This document shows, piece by piece, positions 17,214 to 24,180 of a stretch of 39,521 bases of DNA; position 1 is the stretch's first letter, and each line of letters begins with the position of its first letter. The stretch spans positions 1-39,521 of the forward strand of contig CALVIV010000009.1 of NCBI GenBank assembly GCA_944331935.1, in the 5' to 3' direction. The DNA comes from an uncultured Bacilli bacterium (GTDB lineage: Bacteria > Bacillota_I > Bacilli_A > RF39 > UBA660). The position numbers were made by a program, and so were the translations under genes. The notes under the pieces are model-generated. The model made no database searches. It worked only from the letters and a program-made list of their open reading frames with translations, and was not told the origin of the DNA.

Positions 17214-17798
17214 ATGAAAAAAGAATTAGAAATATGTGTTAAAGCATTAGTTCCATTTAAGGAAATTATTAATGATATGTTAGAAAAAGGATTTCATGTT
17301 CAAGAAGAATTTCAACTTAATGATATTTATATGGTTCCAAAAGATAAAGAAATAGCTTTGAAAGAAGCTGATAAACTTTTATCTAATTATATTTTAGTTA
17401 GAGAAAGAGTAGGTAAGCAAGTTTCTTTAGTAAAAAAAGTTAAACTATTTAATTCTAAAGGTGAAATAGTAAAACAATGTTCTATTAAATGTCCTATTTG
17501 TAGTGTTGAAGATGGTTATAAGTTTATGAAAGAATTAGGATATAAGAAATTGTTAGAGATAAGAGATCATAATGTTTTACTATCTAATGGAAAAAATGAG
17601 ATATATGTACAAGATGTAGAAGGATTAGGTACTTATATAGAGATGGAACAAAAAAATTTATTACTTGATAATAATAATGGTAATAATATTGAAGAAATGA
17701 TTAATACTTTAAATAGTTATAATCTGAAAATAGATAAGAGTAACTACTTTGCTAAAAAATCTTATGATATGTTAAAGAAAGTTATAGAAAATAAATAA
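17214..17798 (+). CDS. CYTH-like domain protein (degenerate)
   Basis: 194 aa. The pattern fits the CYTH (CyaB/thiamine triphosphatase) tunnel fold: an N-terminal Glu-x-Glu strand (KKELEICVKAL), an Arg-containing strand in the first half (VRERVGKQVSLVKKVKLF), a helix with EDGYKFMKELGYKKLLEIRD near 103-122, and DVEGLGTYIEME near 137-148, which matches the D-x-V-x-G-LG-x-[FY]-x-E-[IL]-E family signature. The canonical N-terminal ExExK is altered (the Lys is displaced), so triphosphate hydrolysis is doubtful. A CPIC pair (near residue 94) is odd for the family. GAGG precedes the ATG. It is the last gene of the operon; a terminator follows at 17846. Confidence 0.65.
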   Translation: MKKELEICVKALVPFKEIINDMLEKGFHVQEEFQLNDIYMVPKDKEIALKEADKLLSNYILVRERVGKQVSLVKKVKLFNSKGEIVKQCSIKCPICSVEDGYKFMKELGYKKLLEIRDHNVLLSNGKNEIYVQDVEGLGTYIEMEQKNLLLDNNNGNNIEEMINTLNSYNLKIDKSNYFAKKSYDMLKKVIENK

Positions 17799-17845
17799 TT
17801 TTACCTACATATAACTAATTAATAATAGATATTATTGAGATAGAA

Positions 17846-17873
17846 CAAACATTTAATAATGTTTGCTCTTTTC
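17846..17873 (+). terminator. Intrinsic terminator after the CYTH-like gene
   Basis: CAAACATT (17846-17853) pairs with AATGTTTG (17858-17865) around a TAAT loop, followed by CTCTTTTC. Confidence 0.7.
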
Positions 17874-17888
17874 ATATGTGACTTTTTT

Positions 17889-17897
17889 TGATAAAAT
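17889..17897 (+). promoter_or_regulatory. Probable extended -10 of the nusB-xseA-xseB operon
   Basis: TGATAAAAT (17889-17897) is an extended -10. No good -35 box is seen; TTTCAT lies at about the right distance. It is 26 bases before the TTG start of nusB. Confidence 0.4.
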
Positions 17898-17923
17898 TAA
17901 ATAGAGAAAGAGAAGTGATACTT

Positions 17924-18331
17924 TTGAAAACAAGAAATGAAGTAAGAGAAATAGCTCTTCGTATAATCTATAAAATAAATATATTTGATGCTGCTCATGT
18001 TTATTATGATGTAGATGACTTAATTAAAGAAGAATATGAAGTAGAAAATGAGTTTGTTAATTCTCTAGTTAATGGTGTTATAGAAAAAAGAGATGAGTTA
18101 ACTAATTTAGTTAATAAATATATGTCTGATTGGACTCTTGATAGGCTTAATAAAGTAGACCAGGCTTTATTCCTTTTATCTAGTTATGAGTTAAAGTATC
18201 TTGATACACCTAGTATTGTTAGTATCAATGAATGGGTAGAAATATCTAAAAAGTATAGTGATGAGAAAATTACTAAGATGTTAAATGGCGTTTTAGATAA
18301 TATTTATCATAGTGAGGATAATAATGAATAA
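17924..18331 (+). CDS. nusB: Transcription antitermination factor NusB
   Basis: 135 aa. NusB binds boxA RNA with NusE (S10) during rRNA transcription. Family marks: TRNEVREIALRIIYKINIFD at the N-terminus (usual R-x-x-A-x-x-x-L-Y), a VNGVIEKRDELTNLVNKYM segment near 55-72, W-T-L-D-R-L-N-K-VDQALFLLSSYEL near 75-96, and the SINEWVEISKKYSDEK block near 105-120 that ends in the L-N-G-V-L-D-N-I helix. The frame is open from a TTG at 17888, but AGAAGTGAT followed by TTG at 17924 is the right signal, the same arrangement as in mutS. It overlaps xseA by 8 bases, as in the nusB-xseA-xseB order of many Firmicutes. Confidence 0.92.
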   Translation: MKTRNEVREIALRIIYKINIFDAAHVYYDVDDLIKEEYEVENEFVNSLVNGVIEKRDELTNLVNKYMSDWTLDRLNKVDQALFLLSSYELKYLDTPSIVSINEWVEISKKYSDEKITKMLNGVLDNIYHSEDNNE

Positions 18332-19577
18332 AGAATACTTAACAGTTAGTCAGTTAACTAAATATATTAAATATAAATTAGATAATGATGTTAATTTAAG
18401 AGAAGTTTATCTTAAAGGAGAAATATCTAACTTTAAAGCTCATACTAGAGGACACTTTTATTTTACTATTAAAGATGAAGGTAGTAGAATTAATGCTGTT
18501 ATGTTTGCAAGCAGTGCTAGTAAAGTTAAGTTTACTCCAGAAGATGGAATGAAGATACTTGTAACAGGAAGAATATCTGTTTATGAAGCGACAGGAGGGT
18601 ACCAAATCTATGTTAATGAAATGATGGAAGATGGAGTAGGGAATCTTTATGTTGCTTTTGAACAATTAAAGAAAAAACTTGCTAGTGAAGGCTTATTTGA
18701 TGATAGATACAAGAAACCTATTCCTAAGATACCAGAACGTGTGGGAGTAATAACAGCCCCAACTGGAGCGGCAATACGTGATATAATATCTACTATTAAT
18801 AGAAGATTCCCACTAACTGAAGTAATACTTTTACCTAGTTTAGTACAAGGAGAAGGTGCTAAAGAAGATATTGTAAGGCAGATAAAACGAGCTGAAGATT
18901 ATAACCTTGATGTTCTAATAGTAGGAAGAGGTGGAGGCTCTATTGAAGATTTATGGGCCTTTAATGAAGAGATAGTAGCAAGAGCAATCTTTGATTGCCC
19001 AATACCAGTAATAAGTGCAGTAGGTCATGAAATCGACTTTACTATTGCAGACTTTGTAGCAGACCTAAGAGCACCTACACCGACAGGGGCAGCCGAGATT
19101 GCCGTTCCTAATAAAGCAGATGTTATAAACTATATTAATCAGTTAAGTTTAAGAAGCAGGAAAGCCGTAGGAAATATTCTAGAATTAAAGAAAAAAAGAC
19201 TTGATAATATCAAGAGTAATTACATCTTAAATAATCCTTTAGATTTATATTCTGCTAAAATTCAAAAACTTGATTATTTAACTGAAAGCTTAGTTAAAAA
19301 CTATAAAAATATTATTGATAAAGAAAAAATTAAACTAAATAATATTAAGACAAGGCCATTATTTAGTAATCCTTTAGTAATATTAGATAAGACTAAACAA
19401 AAATATGCTTTGCTACTTAGTAAATTAGATGCCTTATCTCCTTTAAAAACATTAGAGAGAGGCTATGGTATTATTAAACTTAATGAAAAGGCAGTTACTA
19501 GTATAAAAGACTTAAAGAAAGATGATTTAATAAATATAGAATTAAAAGATGGCAGTAGGGAAGCTATCATAAAGTAG
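18324..19577 (+). CDS. xseA: Exodeoxyribonuclease VII large subunit
   Basis: 417 aa. The N-terminal OB-fold has LTVSQLTKYIKYKLD and VYLKGEISNFKAHTRGHFYF. The catalytic domain has IPERVGVITAPTGAAIRDI near 133-151, VLIVGRGGGSIEDLWAFNEE near 191-210, and PVISAVGHEIDFTIADFVAD followed by RAPTPTGAAE near 224-252. The long C-terminal helices are the XseB-binding coils, ending in LERGYGII. The first in-frame codon is GTG 18312, but it is part of the binding site GTGAGG, so ATG 18324 is used, overlapping the nusB stop. Together with XseB it degrades single-stranded DNA into short pieces in the cytosol. Confidence 0.97.
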   Translation: MNKEYLTVSQLTKYIKYKLDNDVNLREVYLKGEISNFKAHTRGHFYFTIKDEGSRINAVMFASSASKVKFTPEDGMKILVTGRISVYEATGGYQIYVNEMMEDGVGNLYVAFEQLKKKLASEGLFDDRYKKPIPKIPERVGVITAPTGAAIRDIISTINRRFPLTEVILLPSLVQGEGAKEDIVRQIKRAEDYNLDVLIVGRGGGSIEDLWAFNEEIVARAIFDCPIPVISAVGHEIDFTIADFVADLRAPTPTGAAEIAVPNKADVINYINQLSLRSRKAVGNILELKKKRLDNIKSNYILNNPLDLYSAKIQKLDYLTESLVKNYKNIIDKEKIKLNNIKTRPLFSNPLVILDKTKQKYALLLSKLDALSPLKTLERGYGIIKLNEKAVTSIKDLKKDDLINIELKDGSREAIIK

Positions 19578-19589
19578 GAGGAATTAATT

Positions 19590-19820
19590 ATGGAAAAGAA
19601 AGAAATGAAATTTGAAGAGAAAATAACTGAATTAGAAACACTTGTTAAAGCCTTAGAAAACGGAGATGTAGAACTAGATAAAGCGATAGATTATTTTACA
19701 AAAGCTACTAAACTTGCTTCATCTTGTGATAAAGATTTAAAAGAAGCAGAAAAAGCTCTAACATCTATAGTCAATGAAGATGGGACTCTTTCTGACTTTA
19801 AAGGTGAAGTAGAAGCATAA
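19590..19820 (+). CDS. xseB: Exodeoxyribonuclease VII small subunit
   Basis: 76 aa, two helices. FEEKITELETLVKALENGDV and the E-L-D-K-A-I-D-Y-F motif near 27-36 are the family signature. It packs on the XseA C-terminal coils. AGGAGG lies before the ATG, and it is 12 bases after xseA. Many Firmicutes have ispA next; here a DUF1653 gene follows instead. Confidence 0.95.
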   Translation: MEKKEMKFEEKITELETLVKALENGDVELDKAIDYFTKATKLASSCDKDLKEAEKALTSIVNEDGTLSDFKGEVEA

Positions 19821-19822
19821 TT

Positions 19823-20083
19823 ATGAGAGAGATTAAAATACATGGTATTTATAAACACTTTAAAGGAGATTACTATTTAGTAGAAGAAGTTGCTAAAGAC
19901 TGTGAAACCCTAGAAGATGTAGTAATTTATAGAAAACTATATGAAGATGGTTCATGTTGGGTTAGACCTTTAAAAGACTTTATGGAAAAAGTTGACCATG
20001 ATAAATACCCTAATGTAGAACAAGAGTATAAGTTTGAACTTATAGAACCATATAGTAAAAGGGAAAAGTTTAAAGGAGAATAG
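19823..20083 (+). CDS. DUF1653 domain protein
   Basis: 86 aa. The DUF1653 pattern is clear: GIYKHFKGDYYLVEEVA near residues 8-24, ETLEDVVIYRKLYEDGSCWV near 29-47, then RPLKDFMEKV. This small beta-rich domain is widespread and has no established function. It starts 2 bases after xseB; the only binding-site candidate (AAAGGTGA inside xseB) is rather far, so translation may be coupled. The C-terminus is extended by a short charged tail compared with the domain. Confidence 0.85.
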   Translation: MREIKIHGIYKHFKGDYYLVEEVAKDCETLEDVVIYRKLYEDGSCWVRPLKDFMEKVDHDKYPNVEQEYKFELIEPYSKREKFKGE

Positions 20084-20085
20084 AT

Positions 20086-20745
20086 ATGGAACAAATAACT
20101 TATAAAGAGTTTAGAAGTTTTTTAGATAGTGATGTAGATGAAGCAGAATACTTTGGTTATAGTAAAGAAAATTTAATCAGTTTGAAAGAACGTTTAGAAG
20201 GATTAAGAGAACGTTTTGATATATGTGAGTCTAGAATAGAAAGTGATAGAGAAAAAATTAAAAGAGCTTATAGTGATATAAGTGATATTTCTTATAGTGA
20301 TTATCGCAAGACTTTAACTTTTGATATTGGGAAATCTTCATATTATTTAACTAAAGATAAAGAAAGAAATATTTATAAAATTAATTGGTATGCAAGTAGT
20401 GAACCATCAATACTTACTAGTATGAAATTAATTAAATATAGAAATATAGGAAAAAAGTTTTCTAAAGAAATAGGAAATATTGTAGAAAATAGTGTTAAAT
20501 ACTTTAATAAAGAAAATACAATTGAATCAGTAAGCTCAATATTTACTTTAGAAGATAGATATTTTTCATCTAAGTTAAATTGTAATAATTGTCCATTTTT
20601 CTTTATTGATAAAAAAACACTTATGCCAAGTAAAAATACAATTATATCTTTTGATGATGAACTAGATAATGAAAAAACGTTAAATGTTGAAGATAAGCAG
20701 AAATTATTAACTAAGATAATGGTACCAAGAGGATTTTTAAACTAA
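20086..20745 (+). CDS. Unknown protein with a CxxC pair
   Basis: 219 aa. A helical N-terminal third with a coiled-coil look (EYFGYSKENLISLKERLEGL, then R-E-R-F-D-I, residues 20-65), a beta-rich middle (residues 75-110), and a C-terminal part containing CNNCPFFF near 165-172, a possible metal or redox pair. There is no signal or TM. AAAGGAGAATAG before ATG 20086 is a strong binding site that overlaps the end of the DUF1653 gene. It is the last gene of the nusB operon and is closed by the terminator at 20746. No family recognised. Confidence 0.7.
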   Translation: MEQITYKEFRSFLDSDVDEAEYFGYSKENLISLKERLEGLRERFDICESRIESDREKIKRAYSDISDISYSDYRKTLTFDIGKSSYYLTKDKERNIYKINWYASSEPSILTSMKLIKYRNIGKKFSKEIGNIVENSVKYFNKENTIESVSSIFTLEDRYFSSKLNCNNCPFFFIDKKTLMPSKNTIISFDDELDNEKTLNVEDKQKLLTKIMVPRGFLN

Positions 20746-20777
20746 ATAAGAGTGTTAGCATTAGCTAGCACTCTTAT
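20746..20777. terminator. Bidirectional terminator between convergent genes
   Basis: A 14-bp stem with one G-T pair: ATAAGAGTGTTAGC (20746-20759) pairs with GCTAGCACTCTTAT (20764-20777), loop ATTA. It contains the spoIVB stop and its last five codons. Confidence 0.85.
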
Positions 20778-21768
20778 CTCCTTCTTCTAACATAGTTGTT
20801 ATAAAAATACCATACCCTTTCTTAGCATCACTTACAATAACATGAGTAACGGCACCTATAATCTTATTATTCTGAATTATAGGAGAACCACTCATACCTT
20901 GGATGACACCTCCAGTTTCATTTAAAAGTTCTTCATCTGTTATTTCAAAAAGAATATTTTTAATATCACTATCTTTATTAATATTTAAAATATTTATAGT
21001 ATATTCTTTTACTTCATTACCATTAATAACAGTCCTTATTATCGCTTCACCTTTCTTAACATCATCTTTTGTTCCTACTTCTAAAGCTTCAGTATCTAAG
21101 AGTTCACTTGAATATTTTCCAAAAATACCTGACTCTTCATTAGAATTAATCTTACCATAAGTTACAGATTCATCATAAGTTGCATTTTTCTCTCCAGGTG
21201 AACCATTTTCACTTTTGGTATTATCAGTTACTGTGGCTTTAAAGATTTTACCATCTTTTATCTCAAATCTTTCACCAGTAGTTCTCTCAGTTATCTCATG
21301 ACCTAAAGCACCGAATATAGTAGTCTTAGGGTCGATATAAGTAAGTGTACCAATTCCTGTTATTTCATCTTTTACATAAAGACCTGTTTTACAGACGGCA
21401 TCACTATCACAAATCATATCTAAAGTTAAATTAGAAGACTTACCATTTCTAATAATAGTTACATCTAACTGATTATTACTATTTGCTTCATCATTTACTG
21501 CTTTTACCATTTCATCTATATTATTTACTTTGGTATTATTAATTTCTGTAATAGTATCACCAATTAGAAATCCTGCATCTTTTCCAATATATTTTCTATC
21601 TACTTCATAAAAGCCAACTACTAAAACACCTTTAGAATTAATTTCTATACCAATGGTTTCTCCACCTGGGATAATATATTTGGAATAAGCAGATACACTT
21701 TGGGGCATAATAAAGAGTATAAGAAGAGGAAAAATTATTTGTAGCTTTAATTTTTTTAAAAAATGCAT
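20761..21768 (-). CDS. spoIVB: SpoIVB-type serine peptidase (S55) with PDZ domain
   Basis: 335 aa. N-terminal hydrophobic signal/anchor (residues 8-26), a PDZ domain with VVGFYEVDRKYIGKDAGFLI and GDTITEINNTKVNNIDEMV (near 50-90), then the S55 peptidase with FGALGHEI (catalytic His, near 150) and GGVIQGMSGSPIIQNNKIIG (catalytic Ser, near 300-319). In Bacillus, SpoIVB is secreted from the forespore and cleaves SpoIVFA to activate pro-SigK processing. This copy is short (B. subtilis about 426 aa) but has the known motifs. ATG 21768 has AAGGAGTGATT in front; the GTG at 21777 lies within that site. A CATAATA at 21794-21800 (minus strand) resembles a SigF/SigG -10, but no matching -35 is evident. 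It faces the nusB operon. Confidence 0.92.
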   Translation of the reverse strand: MHFLKKLKLQIIFPLLILFIMPQSVSAYSKYIIPGGETIGIEINSKGVLVVGFYEVDRKYIGKDAGFLIGDTITEINNTKVNNIDEMVKAVNDEANSNNQLDVTIIRNGKSSNLTLDMICDSDAVCKTGLYVKDEITGIGTLTYIDPKTTIFGALGHEITERTTGERFEIKDGKIFKATVTDNTKSENGSPGEKNATYDESVTYGKINSNEESGIFGKYSSELLDTEALEVGTKDDVKKGEAIIRTVINGNEVKEYTINILNINKDSDIKNILFEITDEELLNETGGVIQGMSGSPIIQNNKIIGAVTHVIVSDAKKGYGIFITTMLEEGDKSAS

Positions 21769-21832
21769 TTTAATCACTCCTTAGCTACATTACTATTATG
21801 GAGCATTTTAAGAAAAAAAGACGTGTTAAATC

Positions 21833-21861
21833 TTGCCAATATTAATCAAATATGATATAAT
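21833..21861 (+). promoter_or_regulatory. SigA-type promoter of the 21887-23334 operon
   Basis: TTGCCA (21833-21838), 17 bases, TATAAT (21856-21861), 25 bases before the ATG at 21887. A near-consensus promoter. Confidence 0.8.
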
Positions 21862-21886
21862 AATAGCCACTTGAAGGGGGAATACT

Positions 21887-22189
21887 ATGAAAGTATGGAA
21901 AACTGCTAAATTTTTAAAAAAAGATAAAAATATAGAGTTAATTACTAGAAGTTATATTAATTATATATATAAATATGGACCAATTAACGATATTATTAGA
22001 AAATATAATATTAATCCTAGTGATGTCTATAAACTAAATCAATATACTGCTAATAGAATTGCAGGATTACTAATACTATATCTTGCTAAAGATAAGAAAA
22101 GACTTAATGATATAGTTTTAAAGTATGATACTAGTGATTTATTAGTTAGTGATATAACACCAGAAATAGAAGGATATATAGAAAGGTAA
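21887..22189 (+). CDS. Small unknown protein
   Basis: 100 aa, basic N-terminus, all helical by composition. GPINDIIRKYNINPSDVYKL near residues 37-56 could be a helix-turn-helix, but this is weak. No TM. A strong promoter at 21833 and AAGGGGGA before the ATG mark it as the first gene of an operon with the 35-aa peptide and the 339-aa unknown protein. It is divergent from spoIVB. No family recognised. Confidence 0.7.
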   Translation: MKVWKTAKFLKKDKNIELITRSYINYIYKYGPINDIIRKYNINPSDVYKLNQYTANRIAGLLILYLAKDKKRLNDIVLKYDTSDLLVSDITPEIEGYIER

Positions 22190-22199
22190 GGGTAGTTTT

Positions 22200-22307
22200 A
22201 TGGAAGTGAAAAAAGTTAAAAGTAATTATAATAAAAAGAAGAATGTTAAAAAGATAAACTTTTTATCTAATAGTAAAAGAGTTAATACAACTAAATTATT
22301 TAAATAG
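22200..22307 (+). CDS. Small basic peptide of 35 aa
   Basis: MEVKKVKSNYNKKKNVKKIN starts the peptide; about one third of residues are Lys or Arg, and the rest are mostly Asn, Val, Phe and Ser/Thr. It fills the gap between two operon genes exactly (11 bases after the first, 7 before the next) and is preceded by AAGGGTAGTTT. The high charge suggests nucleic acid or membrane contact, which is speculation. Confidence 0.55.
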   Translation: MEVKKVKSNYNKKKNVKKINFLSNSKRVNTTKLFK

Positions 22308-22314
22308 GTGAGAT

Positions 22315-23334
22315 ATGTATTCTAAGAAATTAATATATGACTATATTATAGGTAATGATATAGGTAATCTAGAAGAATTAGAAAGTGATAATAACTTTCT
22401 TTTTGAAGTCTTAAAAGCATCTCATGATATATCATACTATAGTTATTTAGATATATCTTATAGAAGAAACTATAATGTTATTAAATATATGTTACTTAAC
22501 TTTAAAGATAATTTTGACGTCTATAGGGAAGATGCTGATTATTTATTAGATAATTTAGATAGAGATAGTTTAGAATATAAAGAGATTATTGTTTTAATGG
22601 CCTCAATAGATAAAAATAAGTTTAATGATTATAAAATATATAGAAGTGGGTTTTATGCTGAAGATAGAGTAGAAGTAGGGGCAGTTCAAAATAGTGATAA
22701 AGAACTTGAAGAATTAATAGGTCTTGGTTTTGAAGTAGTTTTATCTAAGTATGAAGATAAGCCTTTAATACTTGATTATTATGCTATATGCTTTTTATAT
22801 GAGATGTTTTATGAAGATAATAATTTTGAAGAAATAATTCATGGAAATATTAAAGATAAAGAGAAATTAAATAAACTAGGTAATACTAAGTTTTTGTTAG
22901 ATTATATTGGTAATTTAGATTACTATTTAAAAGAATATTTAAAAGAGCATTTATATCTTTTAGATAATTTATCTAAAGACTTGAATTTAGTTAAGAATAA
23001 TTGGGATAACTATATTAAGAGAATTAATGAACAAAGAGTAGCGATAGTTTATCAAGTAGTAGATAAATTTGCCGAAGAGTATAGAGGAAAGTTTTACTTT
23101 GATATTTATGCTGCTTTAGATAAAATAATTCGTAAATATCATTTGGAGGAAGTATTTGAACTTGAAGAAGAACTTCAAGAATTTGATTTAAAAGATAATG
23201 AATACTTGAAAAATAAATTTACTTCTGATATTGATAAGTTAATTACTGGATTATTTAGGGAAGATGTAATCTTTAATGATAACAGTGATTATAATGATAA
23301 CAATGCTAAAGTTATAGAATTTAAAAAGAAATAG
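22315..23334 (+). CDS. Unknown helical repeat-like protein
   Basis: 339 aa, very acidic, Tyr/Asp/Leu-rich, no TM or signal. The N-terminal half has short helical repeats (NNFLFEVLKASHD, YNVIKYMLLNFKDNFDVY, YRED-ADYLLDNL), similar in style to ankyrin-like or HEAT-like scaffolds common in uncultured gut Firmicutes with small genomes. The C-terminal half (from about 230) is a long helical stretch with YRGKFYFDIYAALDKIIRKY near 260-279. TAGGTGAGAT overlaps the stop of the 35-aa peptide and precedes ATG 22315. Last gene of its operon, closed by the hairpin at 23324. No function can be given. Confidence 0.75.
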   Translation: MYSKKLIYDYIIGNDIGNLEELESDNNFLFEVLKASHDISYYSYLDISYRRNYNVIKYMLLNFKDNFDVYREDADYLLDNLDRDSLEYKEIIVLMASIDKNKFNDYKIYRSGFYAEDRVEVGAVQNSDKELEELIGLGFEVVLSKYEDKPLILDYYAICFLYEMFYEDNNFEEIIHGNIKDKEKLNKLGNTKFLLDYIGNLDYYLKEYLKEHLYLLDNLSKDLNLVKNNWDNYIKRINEQRVAIVYQVVDKFAEEYRGKFYFDIYAALDKIIRKYHLEEVFELEEELQEFDLKDNEYLKNKFTSDIDKLITGLFREDVIFNDNSDYNDNNAKVIEFKKK

Positions 23335-23356
23335 GTTTGTTTAATCTATTTCTTTT
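23324..23356. terminator. Bidirectional terminator, stop codon in the stem
   Basis: AAAAGAAATAG (23324-23334) pairs with CTATTTCTTTT (23346-23356), loop 11. The TAG of the plus-strand gene is in the stem, and the end of the small minus-strand gene abuts the other arm. Confidence 0.75.
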
Positions 23357-23357
23357 C

Positions 23358-23450
23358 TTATATTACATAATAAAAAATTACACTAATTACACCTGCTAGT
23401 ATTGCTACTAACATAATTAGAGAGACTATCTTTACCATTTTTTGATTCAT
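23358..23450 (-). CDS. Single-pass membrane peptide of 30 aa
   Basis: It reads MNQKMVKIVSLIMLVAILAG and ends in a further hydrophobic stretch with YYVI. A positively charged N-terminus precedes one TM helix (residues 8-28). AGGTGAAAAC lies directly before the ATG, and a good promoter (23468-23496) lies upstream, so it is very likely expressed. Its layout resembles the tiny single-TM proteins of Bacilli (for example DUF4044-type), but the homology is not proven. Not in an operon. Confidence 0.7.
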   Translation of the reverse strand: MNQKMVKIVSLIMLVAILAGVISVIFYYVI

Positions 23451-23467
23451 GTTTTCACCTCACTTCA

Positions 23468-23496
23468 ATTATATATAAAAAGTCTATTTTTGTAAA
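23468..23496 (-). promoter_or_regulatory. SigA-type promoter of the 30-aa membrane peptide
   Basis: On the minus strand TTTACA (23491-23496), 17 bases, TATAAT (23468-23473). It lies 18 bases before the ATG at 23450. Confidence 0.7.
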
Positions 23497-23550
23497 ATGA
23501 ATTTAGGTAAATAATAGTTATTTTTGAATAATATTTACTAGGTGATTATA

Positions 23551-24180
23551 ATGGATTTAAAACTAAAAAAAGTAAAAACTAAAGTAACTAATAAACTAGC
23601 AGAACAGAAAAAAATATATATCTTTCTAATAATAGTAATGCTTATAGGTTTAATACTTGGTATTATCTATGCTGTAATATTAAATAAAAGTGACCATGCA
23701 ATAGTAACTACTAGTCTAGATAGTTTCTTTACTAGTATTAAGAACAATGACATAGACTATAAGAGTGCTTTAATTAATAGTCTAGTTGGTAATATTTCTT
23801 TTGTAACCTTTATCTTCTTACTTGGTATCTCTATTATAGGTATACCTTTAATTATCTTTTCTTTAGCCGCATCTTCTTTTATCTTTGGTTTCTCTTTATC
23901 ATCAATTATTTATACATATCACTTTAATGGTATTTTAAAAGCCATTACTTATCTTTTTCCTCATCAGTTGATTACTTTATTAATGAGCTTATTTTTAGGC
24001 TTCTATGCTCTTTATTTTGGCATTAAACTATTTAAATATTTATTTAGAGGTATAGATATTAATCTAAGAAGTTCTATGAAAAGATATCTACAAGTATATA
24101 TAACAGTTTTATTAATATTTATATTATGTAGTTTTATAGAAGTATTCTTATCTCCAGCTTTAATTAAATTAGTTGTTTAA
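23551..24180 (+). CDS. spoIIM: SpoIIM-family membrane protein
   Basis: 209 aa with five or six TM segments: near 23-45, 75-98 (ISFVTFIFLLGISIIGIPLI), 100-122, 140-165 and 184-205. The stretch FLLGISIIGIPLI and the FPHQLI-type motif (LFPHQLITLLM) fit the SpoIIM family (PF01944). In Bacillus, SpoIIM works with SpoIID and SpoIIP in septal peptidoglycan removal during engulfment; other members in non-sporulating bacteria are of unknown role. The GTG at 23542 is part of the binding site TAGGTGATT, so ATG 23551 is used. The TAA stop shares TTAA with the stop of the convergent gene (4-base overlap). Confidence 0.82.
   Translation: MDLKLKKVKTKVTNKLAEQKKIYIFLIIVMLIGLILGIIYAVILNKSDHAIVTTSLDSFFTSIKNNDIDYKSALINSLVGNISFVTFIFLLGISIIGIPLIIFSLAASSFIFGFSLSSIIYTYHFNGILKAITYLFPHQLITLLMSLFLGFYALYFGIKLFKYLFRGIDINLRSSMKRYLQVYITVLLIFILCSFIEVFLSPALIKLVV

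Noticed and set aside
20903-21160. Plus-strand ORF inside spoIVB
   Set aside because: Antisense shadow of a clearly conserved peptidase; no promoter or binding site.
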